From: Desulfomicrobium sp. UBA5193
GTDB taxonomy: Bacteria; Desulfobacterota; Desulfovibrionia; Desulfovibrionales; Desulfomicrobiaceae
DNA length: 64,000 bases
Assembly: GCA_002412965.1 (NCBI GenBank)
Contig: DHWB01000004.1
Location: forward strand, 545,605 to 609,604
Direction: 5' to 3'
The translations under genes and the position numbers were made by a program. Below are positions 17,255 through 27,300 of this stretch, piece by piece (positions within the stretch are counted from its first letter, which is position 1; each line of letters opens with the position of its first letter). The notes under the pieces are model-generated. The model was given only the letters and a program-made list of their open reading frames with translations. It ran no database searches and was not told where the DNA came from.

Positions 17255-20200
17255 ATGATGATGGATGACGAAACTCTCCAAATGTACGTGGAAGAAGCCA
17301 CCGAACACCTCGGGGATATCGAGAATGATTTGTTGGCCATCGAGCAGGCGGGAGCCGACATCGATGTGGAGCTGGTCAACAAGGTCTTTCGCGCGGCGCA
17401 TTCCATCAAGGGCGGAGCCGGATTTCTGGGCCTGAACAAGATCAAGGACCTGGGACACAAGATCGAGAACATCCTCGACATGGTCCGCAACCGCGAGCTT
17501 GTGCCGGAGCCGGAAGTGGTCAATATCGTCCTTCTGGCCTTCGACAAGCTGCGCGACCTGATCACCAACGTGGGCGAGAGCAACGACGCCTACATCGATG
17601 ACCACGTCGCGGCTCTGACCGCGGCTGCGTCCGCCAATCTGCAGGCGGACGAGAAAGCTTCGGTGGATCGCAAGGTGGAGGTCAGGGATCGCAAGGGCCG
17701 GACCGTGTTCGAAGTGCCCGAGTTTGATCTGCTGCAAAATCGCAAAGGCGGGAAGAATCTGTATCTTCTTGAATTTGATCTCATCCATGATGTGCAGCGC
17801 AAGAACAAAACCGTCTTCGATGTCCTGAAAGGCATGGACGCCACGGGCGTAATTCTTGACCTGAAGGTCGATTTCGAGGCCGTGGGCACCCTGGAGGATG
17901 ACGATTTTTCCAACCGCATTCCCTTCTTCGTTCTTTTCGGATCCATCATCGAGGATGATATCATGCCTGCGCTGCTGGATCTTGGCGGTGAATTCATCAC
18001 CACCCTGAACATAGATATCCCTTCGGCTGCCCAGGCCCCGGCGAAGGACTTTGCGCAGGAGCTGCTGGACCGGACCCCGCCCACTCCGAATGAGGACCGC
18101 ACCGATTCCCTGGTTTCGGCGCTTTTCAACGGCGACAGCCTGGCCACGGCCCTGAAAGCGCCTGTTTCCGAACCGGCGGCCCCAAGTTCGGCCCCCGCGC
18201 CGGCTTCGAAGCCTGAACCAGCGCCTGCCGTCGCTGCCACAGCTGCCGACGACGATGCTGGCCGCAAGGCCGACCCCAAGGCGCCCAAATCCGTCATCAC
18301 CCAGCCCGATTCTCTGCGTGTGCATGTCAGCCTGCTGGAAGACCTGATGAACCTTGCCGGCGAGCTGGTTCTCAGCCGCAACCAGCTCATGCAGGCCATT
18401 TCCTCCAACGCCATCCACCAGATCGAGGTGGCCGGACAGAGGATCGACCTGGTCACGTCCGAGCTGCAGGAAACCATCATGCTGACCCGCATGCAGACGG
18501 TGGGCAACATCTTCAACAAGTTTCCGCGCGTGGTTCGCGACCTGGCCCGCACCCTGGGCAAGGAGATGGACCTGCAGCTGGAAGGCAACGAGGTCGAGCT
18601 CGACAAGACCATCATAGAGGGTCTGGGCGACCCCCTGACCCACCTGGTGCGCAACTCCGCCGATCATGGCATCGAAATGCCCGAAGAGCGCGTGGCCGCG
18701 GGCAAACCGGCCATGGGCACCATCGTGCTCAAGGCCTATCACGAGGCCGGACAGGTCATTATCGAGATCGTCGATGACGGCGGGGGCCTCAACACCGACA
18801 AGATCGTGCAGAAGGCTCTGAGCAAAGGACTCATCACCCCGGATCAGGCCAAGTCGATGTCCGACAAGGAAAAGGCCAACCTCATCTTTCTGCCGGGATT
18901 GTCCACCGCCGAGCAGGTGACGGATGTCTCCGGGCGCGGAGTGGGCATGGACGTGGTCAAGTCCAACCTGGACCAGCTCGGCGGACAGGTCGATATCGAC
19001 ACCGCCCGGGGCAAGGGTACGACCATCCGCATCAAGCTGCCCCTGACTCTGGCCATCATCCCGAGCCTCCTCGTGTCCGTGGGCCAGGAACGCTATGCCA
19101 TCCCGCAGGTCAACGTCGACGAGCTGCTGCGCATCCCCGTCGATCAGATTGGTGAGCGGGTGGAGATGGTCGGCGATGCCGAGGTGCTGTTGCTGCGCGG
19201 GGAACTCATACCCCTGCTGTACCTTTCCAATGTTCTCGGCCTGGACAATTCGTCCTGCGAGGCGTCGCGAATGGTCGGCGATATTTTGCGGGGCGAGGCG
19301 AGCCCCGGCCAGGTTGAGGGCTCCGGGTGCGTCATGGCCGACGTCAACCTAGTCGTCGTTTCGGCCGGGCAATTCCGCTACGGGCTGGTGGTGGACCAGC
19401 TCCACGACTCCGTGGAGATCGTGGTCAAGCCCCTTGGCCGCCATTTCAAGGATTGTCAGGGCTACGCAGGGGCAACCATCATGGGTGACGGCCACGTGGC
19501 GCTCATCCTCGATGTCGCCGGTGTGGGCCGACTGGGTGATCTGAGCCTGACGACGAGCCGGGAGCGGAGCACGCTGGTGGCCAAGGAGACCGAGGTCGAG
19601 TCGAGCAAGGACAGGCTCTCCCTTTTCGTCTTCCGTAACACCCCGCAGGAACACTGCGCCGTGCCTCTTGACCTTGTGGCCAGGGTGGAGCTGATCGACG
19701 CCAAGGAAATAGAGGAGGTCGGCGGCCGGCGCGTCATCAAGTATCGGGGCGGAACGCTGCCCGTATTCTCCCTCGACCAGGCCACCAATGTTGGCTTGCT
19801 GGAACTTTCCGGAGAGTTGATCGTCATCGTCTTTCTCATGGCGGGACACGAGATAGGCCTCCTCGCCAAGCCTCCGGTGGACGCCATAGAGACGCGGGTC
19901 GCCATCGACGGCTTTACCCTGAAGCAGCCAGGCATCAGCGGTTCGGCGGTTATCGGCGAGAACACGACCCTCATTGTAGACATCTACGAACTGATTCAGA
20001 CAGTTCAACCTGAATGGTTCGCCGTGCGGGGCAGCATCGAGGTCGCCGGTGATGCCGGCGAGGTGGGTGTTCCGCATCTTCTTTTGGTTGAGGATTCGGA
20101 TTTCTTCCGCAACCAGGTCAAGAAGTTCATCGAGGATGACGGGTATTCCGTGGATGTTGCAGAGGACGGCCTGGTGGCCTGGAACATGCTCGACGCGGAC

Positions 20201-20449
20201 CCCTCAAAATATGACCTTATAGTCACGGACATCGAGATGCCCAACATGGACGGGTTCGAACTGTCCCGGCGCATCCGCCAGGACAAGCGCTTCTCGCTTG
20301 TGCCCATCGTGGCCCTGACCTCTCTTGCTGGTGACGAGGACGTGGCGCGCGGCAAGGCCGTGGGCATTGACGACTATCAGGTCAAACTGGACAAGGAGCG
20401 GCTCCTGCAGTCCATCTACGAATGGTTGAAGCGCTATGCGTCATCTTGA
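17255..20449 (+). CDS. cheA: Hybrid chemotaxis histidine kinase CheA with C-terminal receiver
   Basis: The 1064-residue kinase has an HPt domain (1-105, phospho-His49 in AAHSIKGGAGFLG) and a P2-like beta domain around 130-250. A Pro/Ala linker (295-340) follows, then dimerisation and HATPase domains (350-590, with NSADHGIEMPEER, DDGGG and GRGVGMDV). Next come a CheW-like domain (about 595-750), a second diverged CheW-like domain (about 785-925) and a REC domain (945-1064, acceptor Asp in DLIVTDIEMP). The REC probably acts as phosphate sink or output, since no cheY is in the cluster. It starts at ATG 17255 (a second ATG follows immediately). It is followed by cheW. Confidence 0.95.
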   Translation: MMMDDETLQMYVEEATEHLGDIENDLLAIEQAGADIDVELVNKVFRAAHSIKGGAGFLGLNKIKDLGHKIENILDMVRNRELVPEPEVVNIVLLAFDKLRDLITNVGESNDAYIDDHVAALTAAASANLQADEKASVDRKVEVRDRKGRTVFEVPEFDLLQNRKGGKNLYLLEFDLIHDVQRKNKTVFDVLKGMDATGVILDLKVDFEAVGTLEDDDFSNRIPFFVLFGSIIEDDIMPALLDLGGEFITTLNIDIPSAAQAPAKDFAQELLDRTPPTPNEDRTDSLVSALFNGDSLATALKAPVSEPAAPSSAPAPASKPEPAPAVAATAADDDAGRKADPKAPKSVITQPDSLRVHVSLLEDLMNLAGELVLSRNQLMQAISSNAIHQIEVAGQRIDLVTSELQETIMLTRMQTVGNIFNKFPRVVRDLARTLGKEMDLQLEGNEVELDKTIIEGLGDPLTHLVRNSADHGIEMPEERVAAGKPAMGTIVLKAYHEAGQVIIEIVDDGGGLNTDKIVQKALSKGLITPDQAKSMSDKEKANLIFLPGLSTAEQVTDVSGRGVGMDVVKSNLDQLGGQVDIDTARGKGTTIRIKLPLTLAIIPSLLVSVGQERYAIPQVNVDELLRIPVDQIGERVEMVGDAEVLLLRGELIPLLYLSNVLGLDNSSCEASRMVGDILRGEASPGQVEGSGCVMADVNLVVVSAGQFRYGLVVDQLHDSVEIVVKPLGRHFKDCQGYAGATIMGDGHVALILDVAGVGRLGDLSLTTSRERSTLVAKETEVESSKDRLSLFVFRNTPQEHCAVPLDLVARVELIDAKEIEEVGGRRVIKYRGGTLPVFSLDQATNVGLLELSGELIVIVFLMAGHEIGLLAKPPVDAIETRVAIDGFTLKQPGISGSAVIGENTTLIVDIYELIQTVQPEWFAVRGSIEVAGDAGEVGVPHLLLVEDSDFFRNQVKKFIEDDGYSVDVAEDGLVAWNMLDADPSKYDLIVTDIEMPNMDGFELSRRIRQDKRFSLVPIVALTSLAGDEDVARGKAVGIDDYQVKLDKERLLQSIYEWLKRYASS

Positions 20450-20575
20450 TCAGAGGGCTTGTTTCCAGCGGAATCCTTGCGAAGGTTTCGCCGAGATGAT
20501 TGGGCGAAAGCCCGTTGTTCGAACAACCTTGCTCAGTGTACGCGCGATGCCTAATGCTCTCTCAAGGAGAATTGC

Positions 20576-21031
20576 ATGAAACAGCAGGCCCAAGAAAAGA
20601 CGGGTGCCTTGCAGATGTCCTGCTTCTATGTGGGATCTGCCCTGTGCGGGATTGATATCAATCTCATCCAGGAAATGAATAAACAGATGGAGATGACCAA
20701 GGTTCCTCAGGCGCCTTCCTATGTGCTCGGCATCATGAACCTGCGGGGCCGGATCGTGACCATCATCGATCTGGGCCTCAAGCTCGGGCTGGTGCCCTCG
20801 AAGACCACGGAGACCAGCCGGATCATCATCGTCAATTCCCGTGACGAGAATATCGGACTGCTGGTCGACAGGATCACCGATGTGGTCACGTCGAAATGGG
20901 AAGATGTGGAGCCGACCCCGTCCAACATCAAGGGTGTCAAAGGACGGTACTTTCAGGGAGTGCTGAAGTCTTCAAAGGATCTCATCGCCGTTTTGGACGT
21001 CGGGGAAGTCCTGGCTGACGATTTGGCATGA
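20576..21031 (+). CDS. cheW: Chemotaxis coupling protein CheW
   Basis: CheW (151 residues) couples receptors to CheA. It has the normal single-domain length and conserved stretches: YVGSALCGIDINLIQEM near 20, VLGIMNLRGRIVTIIDLG near 53 and GLLVDRITDVV near 91. A CAAGGAGAA RBS precedes ATG 20576. The gap to cheB is 19 bases, so cheW, cheB and cheR form an operon with cheA. Confidence 0.93.
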   Translation: MKQQAQEKTGALQMSCFYVGSALCGIDINLIQEMNKQMEMTKVPQAPSYVLGIMNLRGRIVTIIDLGLKLGLVPSKTTETSRIIIVNSRDENIGLLVDRITDVVTSKWEDVEPTPSNIKGVKGRYFQGVLKSSKDLIAVLDVGEVLADDLA

Positions 21032-21050
21032 CAATTGTTAAGGAGATTGG

Positions 21051-22130
21051 ATGAATCTGCGCGTTTTGGTGGTTGACGATACGATCATGTACCGCAAGGT
21101 CGTGGGTGATATCCTGGCCGAGATACCCGGTGTGGAGGTGGTGGGCACGGCCAACAACGGCAAGATCGCGTTGACCCGCATTGCATCCCTGAAGCCCGAT
21201 CTCATTACGCTGGATGTGGAAATGCCCGTTATGGACGGTCTTGAGACCCTGCAGGAGATTGTGAACAATTTTCCGGACGTGGGGGTCATCATGCTCTCCA
21301 CCCTGACCAAACGCGGCAGTGAAATCACCATGAAGGCTCTGGAACTGGGAGCTTTTGATTTCATCGCCAAGCCCGACGCCGAGGCGAAACTGGAAAACGA
21401 GCAGATGCTCAGGAATGCCCTGCTGCCGCGCATCAAGGCCTATGCCAAGCGCCAGGAACTCAGAATTCTGCTCAAGCAGAGGGTTCGGCCCTCGGGACTT
21501 GTGACCCCGCCTCCCCCGAAACCCTCAGTGACAACGGCGGTGCCTTCCAAGCGAACGGCCAAATCAAAAGCCGTGGCCATCGGCATCTCCACCGGCGGTC
21601 CCAACGCCCTGACCAAGATGTTGCCCCAGCTCCCCAAACTTGGGGTGCCTGTTTTCGTCGTGCAGCACATGCCGCCTGTTTTCACCAAGTCCCTGGCCGA
21701 GAGCCTGGACGCCAAGTGTCAGTATGAGGTGCGGGAAGCCGAGCATAATGATACGGTTCGACCCGACGTGATTTATATCGCTCCCGGCGGCAAACACATG
21801 CGCGTGGCTTCCGGAACGGGCGGCGCCAAGATAATCCAGATCACCGACGATCCTCCAGAGAACAACTGCAAGCCGGCCGTGGACTACATGTTCCGCTCTG
21901 TTGCCCGCGAGTACGGAGCGCTGGTCACCGGCGTCATCATGACCGGCATGGGTGGGGACGGAACCCTCGGGCTTCGCGTGCTCAAGAGCTTTGGAGCCGT
22001 GACCATCGGCCAGGATGAAGAGTCCTGCGTGGTCTATGGCATGCCCAAGACCGCCGTCGAGGCCGGAGTAGTGGATGTGGTCGCGCCTTTGTCGATGATC
22101 GCCCCCGAGATCATCCGGACGGTGCGTTAG
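21051..22130 (+). CDS. cheB: Chemotaxis protein-glutamate methylesterase CheB
   Basis: The 359-residue enzyme has an N-terminal REC (phospho-Asp55 in LITLDVEMPVMDG), a proline-rich linker (150-170) and a C-terminal methylesterase domain. The catalytic triad residues are Ser180 (GISTGGP), His206 (VVQHMPP) and Asp303 (MTGMGGDGT). It demethylates or deamidates receptor glutamates. AAGGAGA lies before the start. It is a complete canonical CheB. Confidence 0.96.
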   Translation: MNLRVLVVDDTIMYRKVVGDILAEIPGVEVVGTANNGKIALTRIASLKPDLITLDVEMPVMDGLETLQEIVNNFPDVGVIMLSTLTKRGSEITMKALELGAFDFIAKPDAEAKLENEQMLRNALLPRIKAYAKRQELRILLKQRVRPSGLVTPPPPKPSVTTAVPSKRTAKSKAVAIGISTGGPNALTKMLPQLPKLGVPVFVVQHMPPVFTKSLAESLDAKCQYEVREAEHNDTVRPDVIYIAPGGKHMRVASGTGGAKIIQITDDPPENNCKPAVDYMFRSVAREYGALVTGVIMTGMGGDGTLGLRVLKSFGAVTIGQDEESCVVYGMPKTAVEAGVVDVVAPLSMIAPEIIRTVR

Positions 22131-22158
22131 TGGTGCCAACTGCAACATTGGCGGCAAA

Positions 22159-23442
22159 ATGACTGCGATCACGGCTGACGAATTCAGCGTCCTTTCCAAA
22201 TACATCTACGCCCTTTGCGGCGTGGCGCTGGATTCCACCAAGACATATCTGGTCGAAACGCGGCTCAAATCCATGATGCAGCAGTATGGTTGCGCCTCCT
22301 ACATGGACCTGCATTCCAAGGCCAAGGCCGACAGAAGCGGCAACATGGAAAAGGAGATCGTCAATGCCATCACTACCAACGAAACTCTTTTTTTCCGTGA
22401 CTCTTCCCCTTTCGAAGTGTTCAAGCATAAGATCCTGCCGGATCTCATCGACGCCAGGTCGAAGTCGGGCGTCGGGCGGCAGGTGCCCATTCGCATCTGG
22501 AGCGCGGCCTGTTCCACAGGCCAGGAAATCTACAGCATCGCAATCGCCTTGCGCGAAGCCCTGGGAAACCTGAATAATTTTCAGATATCGATCCTCGGCA
22601 CGGACATCTCCGATGACGCCATCACCAAGGCAAGCTATGGAAAATACAACAAATTCGAAATAGAGCGCGGCCTCCCGATCCAGACCTTGAATAAATACTT
22701 CACCCTCATGGGCGACGGGTGGAAGATCAAGGACGAGATCCGGGCCATGGCGGTGTTCAAGAAGTTCAACCTGATGAAGCCCTTTGCCGGGCTCGGCAAG
22801 TTCGACGTTGTGTTTTGCCGCAACGTGGCCATCTATTTCACCCCCGCCGACAAGAAAATGGTTTTTGACAAGATTGCAGGGGTGCTTGAGCCTGACGGCT
22901 CCCTGATCATCGGCTCCACGGAGTCTCTGACCGGGGTGACGAACATGTTCGAGGCCAAACGTTACATGCGCTCCATTTTTTATCAGCCTTCAGACGGTTC
23001 CACGCCCATGTTTTCCTACGCATCCGCGCCTGCCCAGACGACCGGCTTGCGCCCGAAGCCCGCTGGGACTGCGCCCGGTGCGCCCGGTGCGACCGGTGCG
23101 ACCGCAGTCCGCCCGCCCCTTCCGGCCCCCCGTCCGGTTCCCGTGGCCACAGCGTTGGCACCGTCCCGTGCCGTTTCATCGCAGCCAGCTCCACCTGCCA
23201 TGGTTGCGAGGCCGGAGCCGCCACGTCCCGTAATGGATGCTCCTGTCCCGCAGCCGCGATCCATGGCGGCTGAGCCGGTGGAGAGTCCTTTGGTTTCCGA
23301 GCCTCAGGAAACAGCTTCACGGGTCCTTCCCGCAGCCCGTCCGGCGCCAGTCAGGGGACAGTCTACCCAGGTTTACAGAGCGGGAGACAAGTCCGAGCTC
23401 AAACGCCTGCTCATGCAGAAAAAACAGCAATCCAAAGCCTGA
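22159..23442 (+). CDS. cheR: Chemotaxis methyltransferase CheR with long Pro/Ala-rich C-terminal tail
   Basis: This 427-residue protein has the CheR N-terminal helical domain and the SAM methyltransferase domain. NETLFFRDSSPFE lies near residue 74, IWSAACSTGQEIYSIA near 113, and the NxTxFFR-like and FDVVFCRNVAIYF motifs near 216. Residues about 285-427 form a low-complexity Pro/Ala/Val tail with a short collagen-like GAPGATGAT run and a basic end (KSELKRLLMQKKQQ). Standard CheR is about 275-290 residues, so this tail is an addition that may tether the enzyme. It starts 28 bases after cheB. Confidence 0.93.
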   Translation: MTAITADEFSVLSKYIYALCGVALDSTKTYLVETRLKSMMQQYGCASYMDLHSKAKADRSGNMEKEIVNAITTNETLFFRDSSPFEVFKHKILPDLIDARSKSGVGRQVPIRIWSAACSTGQEIYSIAIALREALGNLNNFQISILGTDISDDAITKASYGKYNKFEIERGLPIQTLNKYFTLMGDGWKIKDEIRAMAVFKKFNLMKPFAGLGKFDVVFCRNVAIYFTPADKKMVFDKIAGVLEPDGSLIIGSTESLTGVTNMFEAKRYMRSIFYQPSDGSTPMFSYASAPAQTTGLRPKPAGTAPGAPGATGATAVRPPLPAPRPVPVATALAPSRAVSSQPAPPAMVARPEPPRPVMDAPVPQPRSMAAEPVESPLVSEPQETASRVLPAARPAPVRGQSTQVYRAGDKSELKRLLMQKKQQSKA

Positions 23443-23463
23443 TACCTCGCCACTGGAGCGTAT

Positions 23464-24294
23464 ATGCCCATTCTTTGGACCCCTGATATCGCGGATGTCA
23501 CGGACACCTTTTTTGCGCAGCACGAAGAGGCGGGGTTCATCCTTGGCGTAGGCGAGGAAGAAAATGCCGCGCCCACGGAGCGCGTGTATCTTTGCGGGCC
23601 ATGCTCTTCGGCATTGGATGTGGCCATGCATTTGGCCCGGCAGGGAGCACTACAGGTTTGGGATTCGGTACTGGCGACCAGGCAGTGGGCCGGACGAGGG
23701 CAGATGCGGCGAACCTGGGTCTCCGAGCCGGGAAACCTGTTCGCGGCCTGGCGCCTGCCCATGCCCCCCGCGCCATGGCAGAACATGGTCTCAGTGCTGG
23801 TTGGCTGGACCCTTTGCCAGAGCTTGCGGGAGTTTGGTTTGTCTGTGCAGCTCAAATGGCCGAATGATCTTCTGTTGCATGGACGCAAGGTTGGCGGAAT
23901 CCTGATTGAGGAGCGGGGCGATGTCCTCCTGGCTGGCATCGGTCTGAACATGGGCTCATGCCCGGCTGACGAGGCTTTACGGCGTGATCGGGCGTGTGCG
24001 GCGGCGAGTCTTGGCGGCCAGCTGCCGGGGATGTCCATTTTTAGGCTGTGGTTACGGCTTGTGAATTTTGGACGGCTTCGTTACAGTATTGAACTTTCTG
24101 ATTCGACCCCTCTGGAGTTTTCCCAGTTAATAGAAGCTGTTTTAGCTTATTTCGGGGCCGTGGTGCACGTTTCTGACAATCGATCATCGGTTTGCGGGGT
24201 GTACGCAGGGATAAGCCCGGATGGTGGCATTATCCTTCGCGAGAACGGAGAAATGCACATATTGCATTCCGGTTCGTTGCGTCCGGAGGAATGA
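23464..24294 (+). CDS. birA: Biotin-protein ligase (BirA catalytic type, no DNA-binding domain)
   Basis: The 276-residue protein has the biotin ligase core: WDSVLATRQWAGRGQMRRTW near residue 63 (the GRGQ-type biotin/ATP loop), LKWPNDLLLHGRKVGGILIE near 134 and LAGIGLNMG near 156. A BirA-type N-terminal helix-turn-helix is absent, so it is a ligase rather than a repressor. It lies 35 bases upstream of the gene for pyruvate carboxylase, its likely target. It starts at ATG 23464, 21 bases after cheR, so transcription may run on from the che operon. Confidence 0.88.
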   Translation: MPILWTPDIADVTDTFFAQHEEAGFILGVGEEENAAPTERVYLCGPCSSALDVAMHLARQGALQVWDSVLATRQWAGRGQMRRTWVSEPGNLFAAWRLPMPPAPWQNMVSVLVGWTLCQSLREFGLSVQLKWPNDLLLHGRKVGGILIEERGDVLLAGIGLNMGSCPADEALRRDRACAAASLGGQLPGMSIFRLWLRLVNFGRLRYSIELSDSTPLEFSQLIEAVLAYFGAVVHVSDNRSSVCGVYAGISPDGGIILRENGEMHILHSGSLRPEE

Positions 24295-24329
24295 TCAGAA
24301 GGACAAATATAATGTGCACGGAGAGATAT

Positions 24330-27300
24330 ATGTGTTCGCAGAGCCCTCGCAGTTTTGAAGAAGTCGCACGGGAGATTCGCGGCAAGAGAATTCTTGTCGC
24401 CAACCGCGGCATTCCTGCCAGAAGAATTGTCCGCTCCATCAAGGAAGTCTTTCAAGCCGTACCCATGATCACGGCCACGGATGTGGACAAAACCGCGCCC
24501 TTTACCTCCGGTGCCCAGGAGCTCCTGCATCTCGGGGAGAACCCGCGCGCATATCTGGACATAGACAAGGTCATCGCCATGGCCAAGGCCAGGGGCGTGG
24601 CGGCCATCCATCCCGGATGGGGCTTTGCCTCCGAGGATGACTCCTTCCCCTCGAAATGCGCTGATGCGGGCATCATCTTCATCGGTCCCACCTCCGAGGC
24701 CATGCGTCTTTTGGGCAACAAGGTCCAGGTCCGGATGCTGGCTCAGAAGCTCGGCATCCCCGTTGTGCCCGGTTCCGAAGGGGCCGTTTCCGTGGAGGAG
24801 GCCAAAGAGGTGGCCGCCCAGATCGGTCTTCCGGTCATGCTCAAGGCAGAGGGCGGCGGCGGTGGACGCGGAATCTACGAGGTGTTCAGCGAAGATCAGC
24901 TGGCCGACGCTTTCGTGAAGGCATCGACCCTGGCCCAGGCTTCTTTTGGCAATCCGCGCCTGTACGTGGAGCGCCTGCTGACCTCCGTCCGGCACATCGA
25001 AATCCAGGTCATCGCCGACAAGTACGGCAACGTCTTCGCCTTCGACGAACGCGACTGCACGGTGCAGCGCAACCACCAGAAACTGGTCGAGATTACTCCT
25101 TCCCCCTGGCCGGGCATGACCCAGGAACTGCGCGACCAGCTCAAGGACTACTCGCGTCAGCTGGTCCGCGCAGTGGGCTACTACTCGCTGTGCACCGTGG
25201 AATTTTTGGTCGATGCGACGGGGCGGGCCTACCTCATCGAGGTCAACACCCGTCTGCAGGTCGAGCATGGCATCACCGAATGCCGCTACGGCATCGATCT
25301 GGTCGAGGAGCAGATCGCCGTGGCCTTCGGGGCCAAGCTGCGTCTGACCGACGAGAACTGCACGCCGCAAAGCCATGTCATGCAGGTCCGCATCAACTGC
25401 GAAGACCCGCAGCACGATTTCAACCCCAACGCCGGGCGCATCACCCGCTACATGTCTCCCGGCGGTCCCGGCGTGCGTGTGGATTCCTGCGTCTGCGCAG
25501 GGTATGACTTTCCGTCGCAGTACGATTCGGCCGCGTCCCTGCTCATCGCCTACGGGCCGGAGTGGACCAAGGTGCTCGGGATCATGAAGCGCGCCCTGGG
25601 TGAATATGTCATTGGCGGGATCAAGACCACGATCCAGTTCCATCGCCAGATCATCGCCCATCCCCGTTTTCGCGGGGGCAACTACGACACAAATTTCGTG
25701 GGCAACACTCCCGAGCTCATGAACTACATGGATAAGGAGTCCGAGGCCGTGCGCCTGTCCCGTCTGGTGGCCGAGATTTCGGCCCACGGCTACAACCCGC
25801 ACGTCAAGCTCGGGGAGTATCGGACCAGGGAAGGCAAGCGTATGGATCCCTTCAAGCCCTCCCTGCCCGGCGTCGAGCCCGAATACTATCAGTACCCCTA
25901 CCCGCGCGGCGACCGGGATGCGATCCTCTCCTACATCCGCGATTCCGACCACGTCCATTTTTCGGACACAACGACCCGCGACATCACGCAGTCCAATTCG
26001 GGCAACCGGTTCCGGTTGGCCGAAGACCGCATCATCGGTCCCTATCTGGACAACTGCGGATTCTTCTCTCTGGAGAACGGCGGCGGCGCACATTTCCACG
26101 TGGCCATGCTCGCCAATATGACCTACCCTTTCACCGAGGCCAGGGAATGGAACGAGTTTGCGCCCAAGACCCTGAAGCAGATCCTCATCCGCTCGACCAA
26201 CGTGCTCGGCTACAAGCCCCAGCCGCGCAACACCATGCGCCGCACCGGCGAGATGATCTGCGAACACTACGATGTCATTCGCTGTTTTGATTTTCTGAAC
26301 CACATCGAAAACATGCGCCCCTTTGCCGAGGTGGCCTTGAATTCGAAGAAGAATATCTGGGAACCGGCCATCTCTCTGTCCTTTGCAAAGGGCTTCGACG
26401 TACCTCACTACATGGGCGTGGTGCAGGAAATCATCGATATGACCGCCCAGGTGGCCGGGTGTTCCAAGAAAAAGGCCGAGCGGCTGATCATCCTGGGCCT
26501 CAAGGACATGGCCGGGGTTTGTCCCCCCGTGTTCATGACCGAGCTGGTCACGGCCATCCGCAAGGACTACCCGGAGCTGGTCATCCACTCCCATCGCCAT
26601 TACACTGACGGCCTCTTTGTGCCGGCGATTGGCGCGGCGGCAAAGGCCGGGGCGCATATCGTGGACACGGCGATTGGCGCCGCGGTGCGTTGGTACGGCC
26701 AGGGTGAAGTGCTCTCCACGGCGGCCTATATTGAAGAGCTGGGGCTCAAGACCAAGTTGAACAAGGACATGATCCGCACCACCGGTTTCGTGCTGAAGCA
26801 GATCATGCCCTACTACGACCGCTACACGGCGCCCTATTTCCAGGGCATCGACTATGATGTCATCGAACACGGCATGCCCGGCGGCGCAACCTCCTCGTCC
26901 CAGGAAGGGGCCTTGAAGCAGGGGTATATCCATCTTCTGCCCTTCATGCTCAAGTTTCTGGCCGGAATTCGCAAGATCGTGCGCTACCATGACGTGACAC
27001 CCGGTTCCCAGATCACCTGGAACACGGCCTTTCTGGCCGTGACCGGAACGTACAAGCGCGGCGGCCGTCGCGGAGTGCGCAAGTTGCTGACGGTTCTCGA
27101 TCAGGTAGTGACTGTGCCCGAGGATATGCTAACGGAAGAGGTGCGTACCGAGCGGTTGAAGATTTACCAGGATGCCAACGACGCATTCCGCGATCTGCTC
27201 CTGGGCAAGTTCGGACGTCTGCCGCTGGGCTTTCCGCCGGATTGGGTCTATGAATCGGCTTTCGGACCGGATTACCGGGATGCCATTGCCCGGCGCACGG

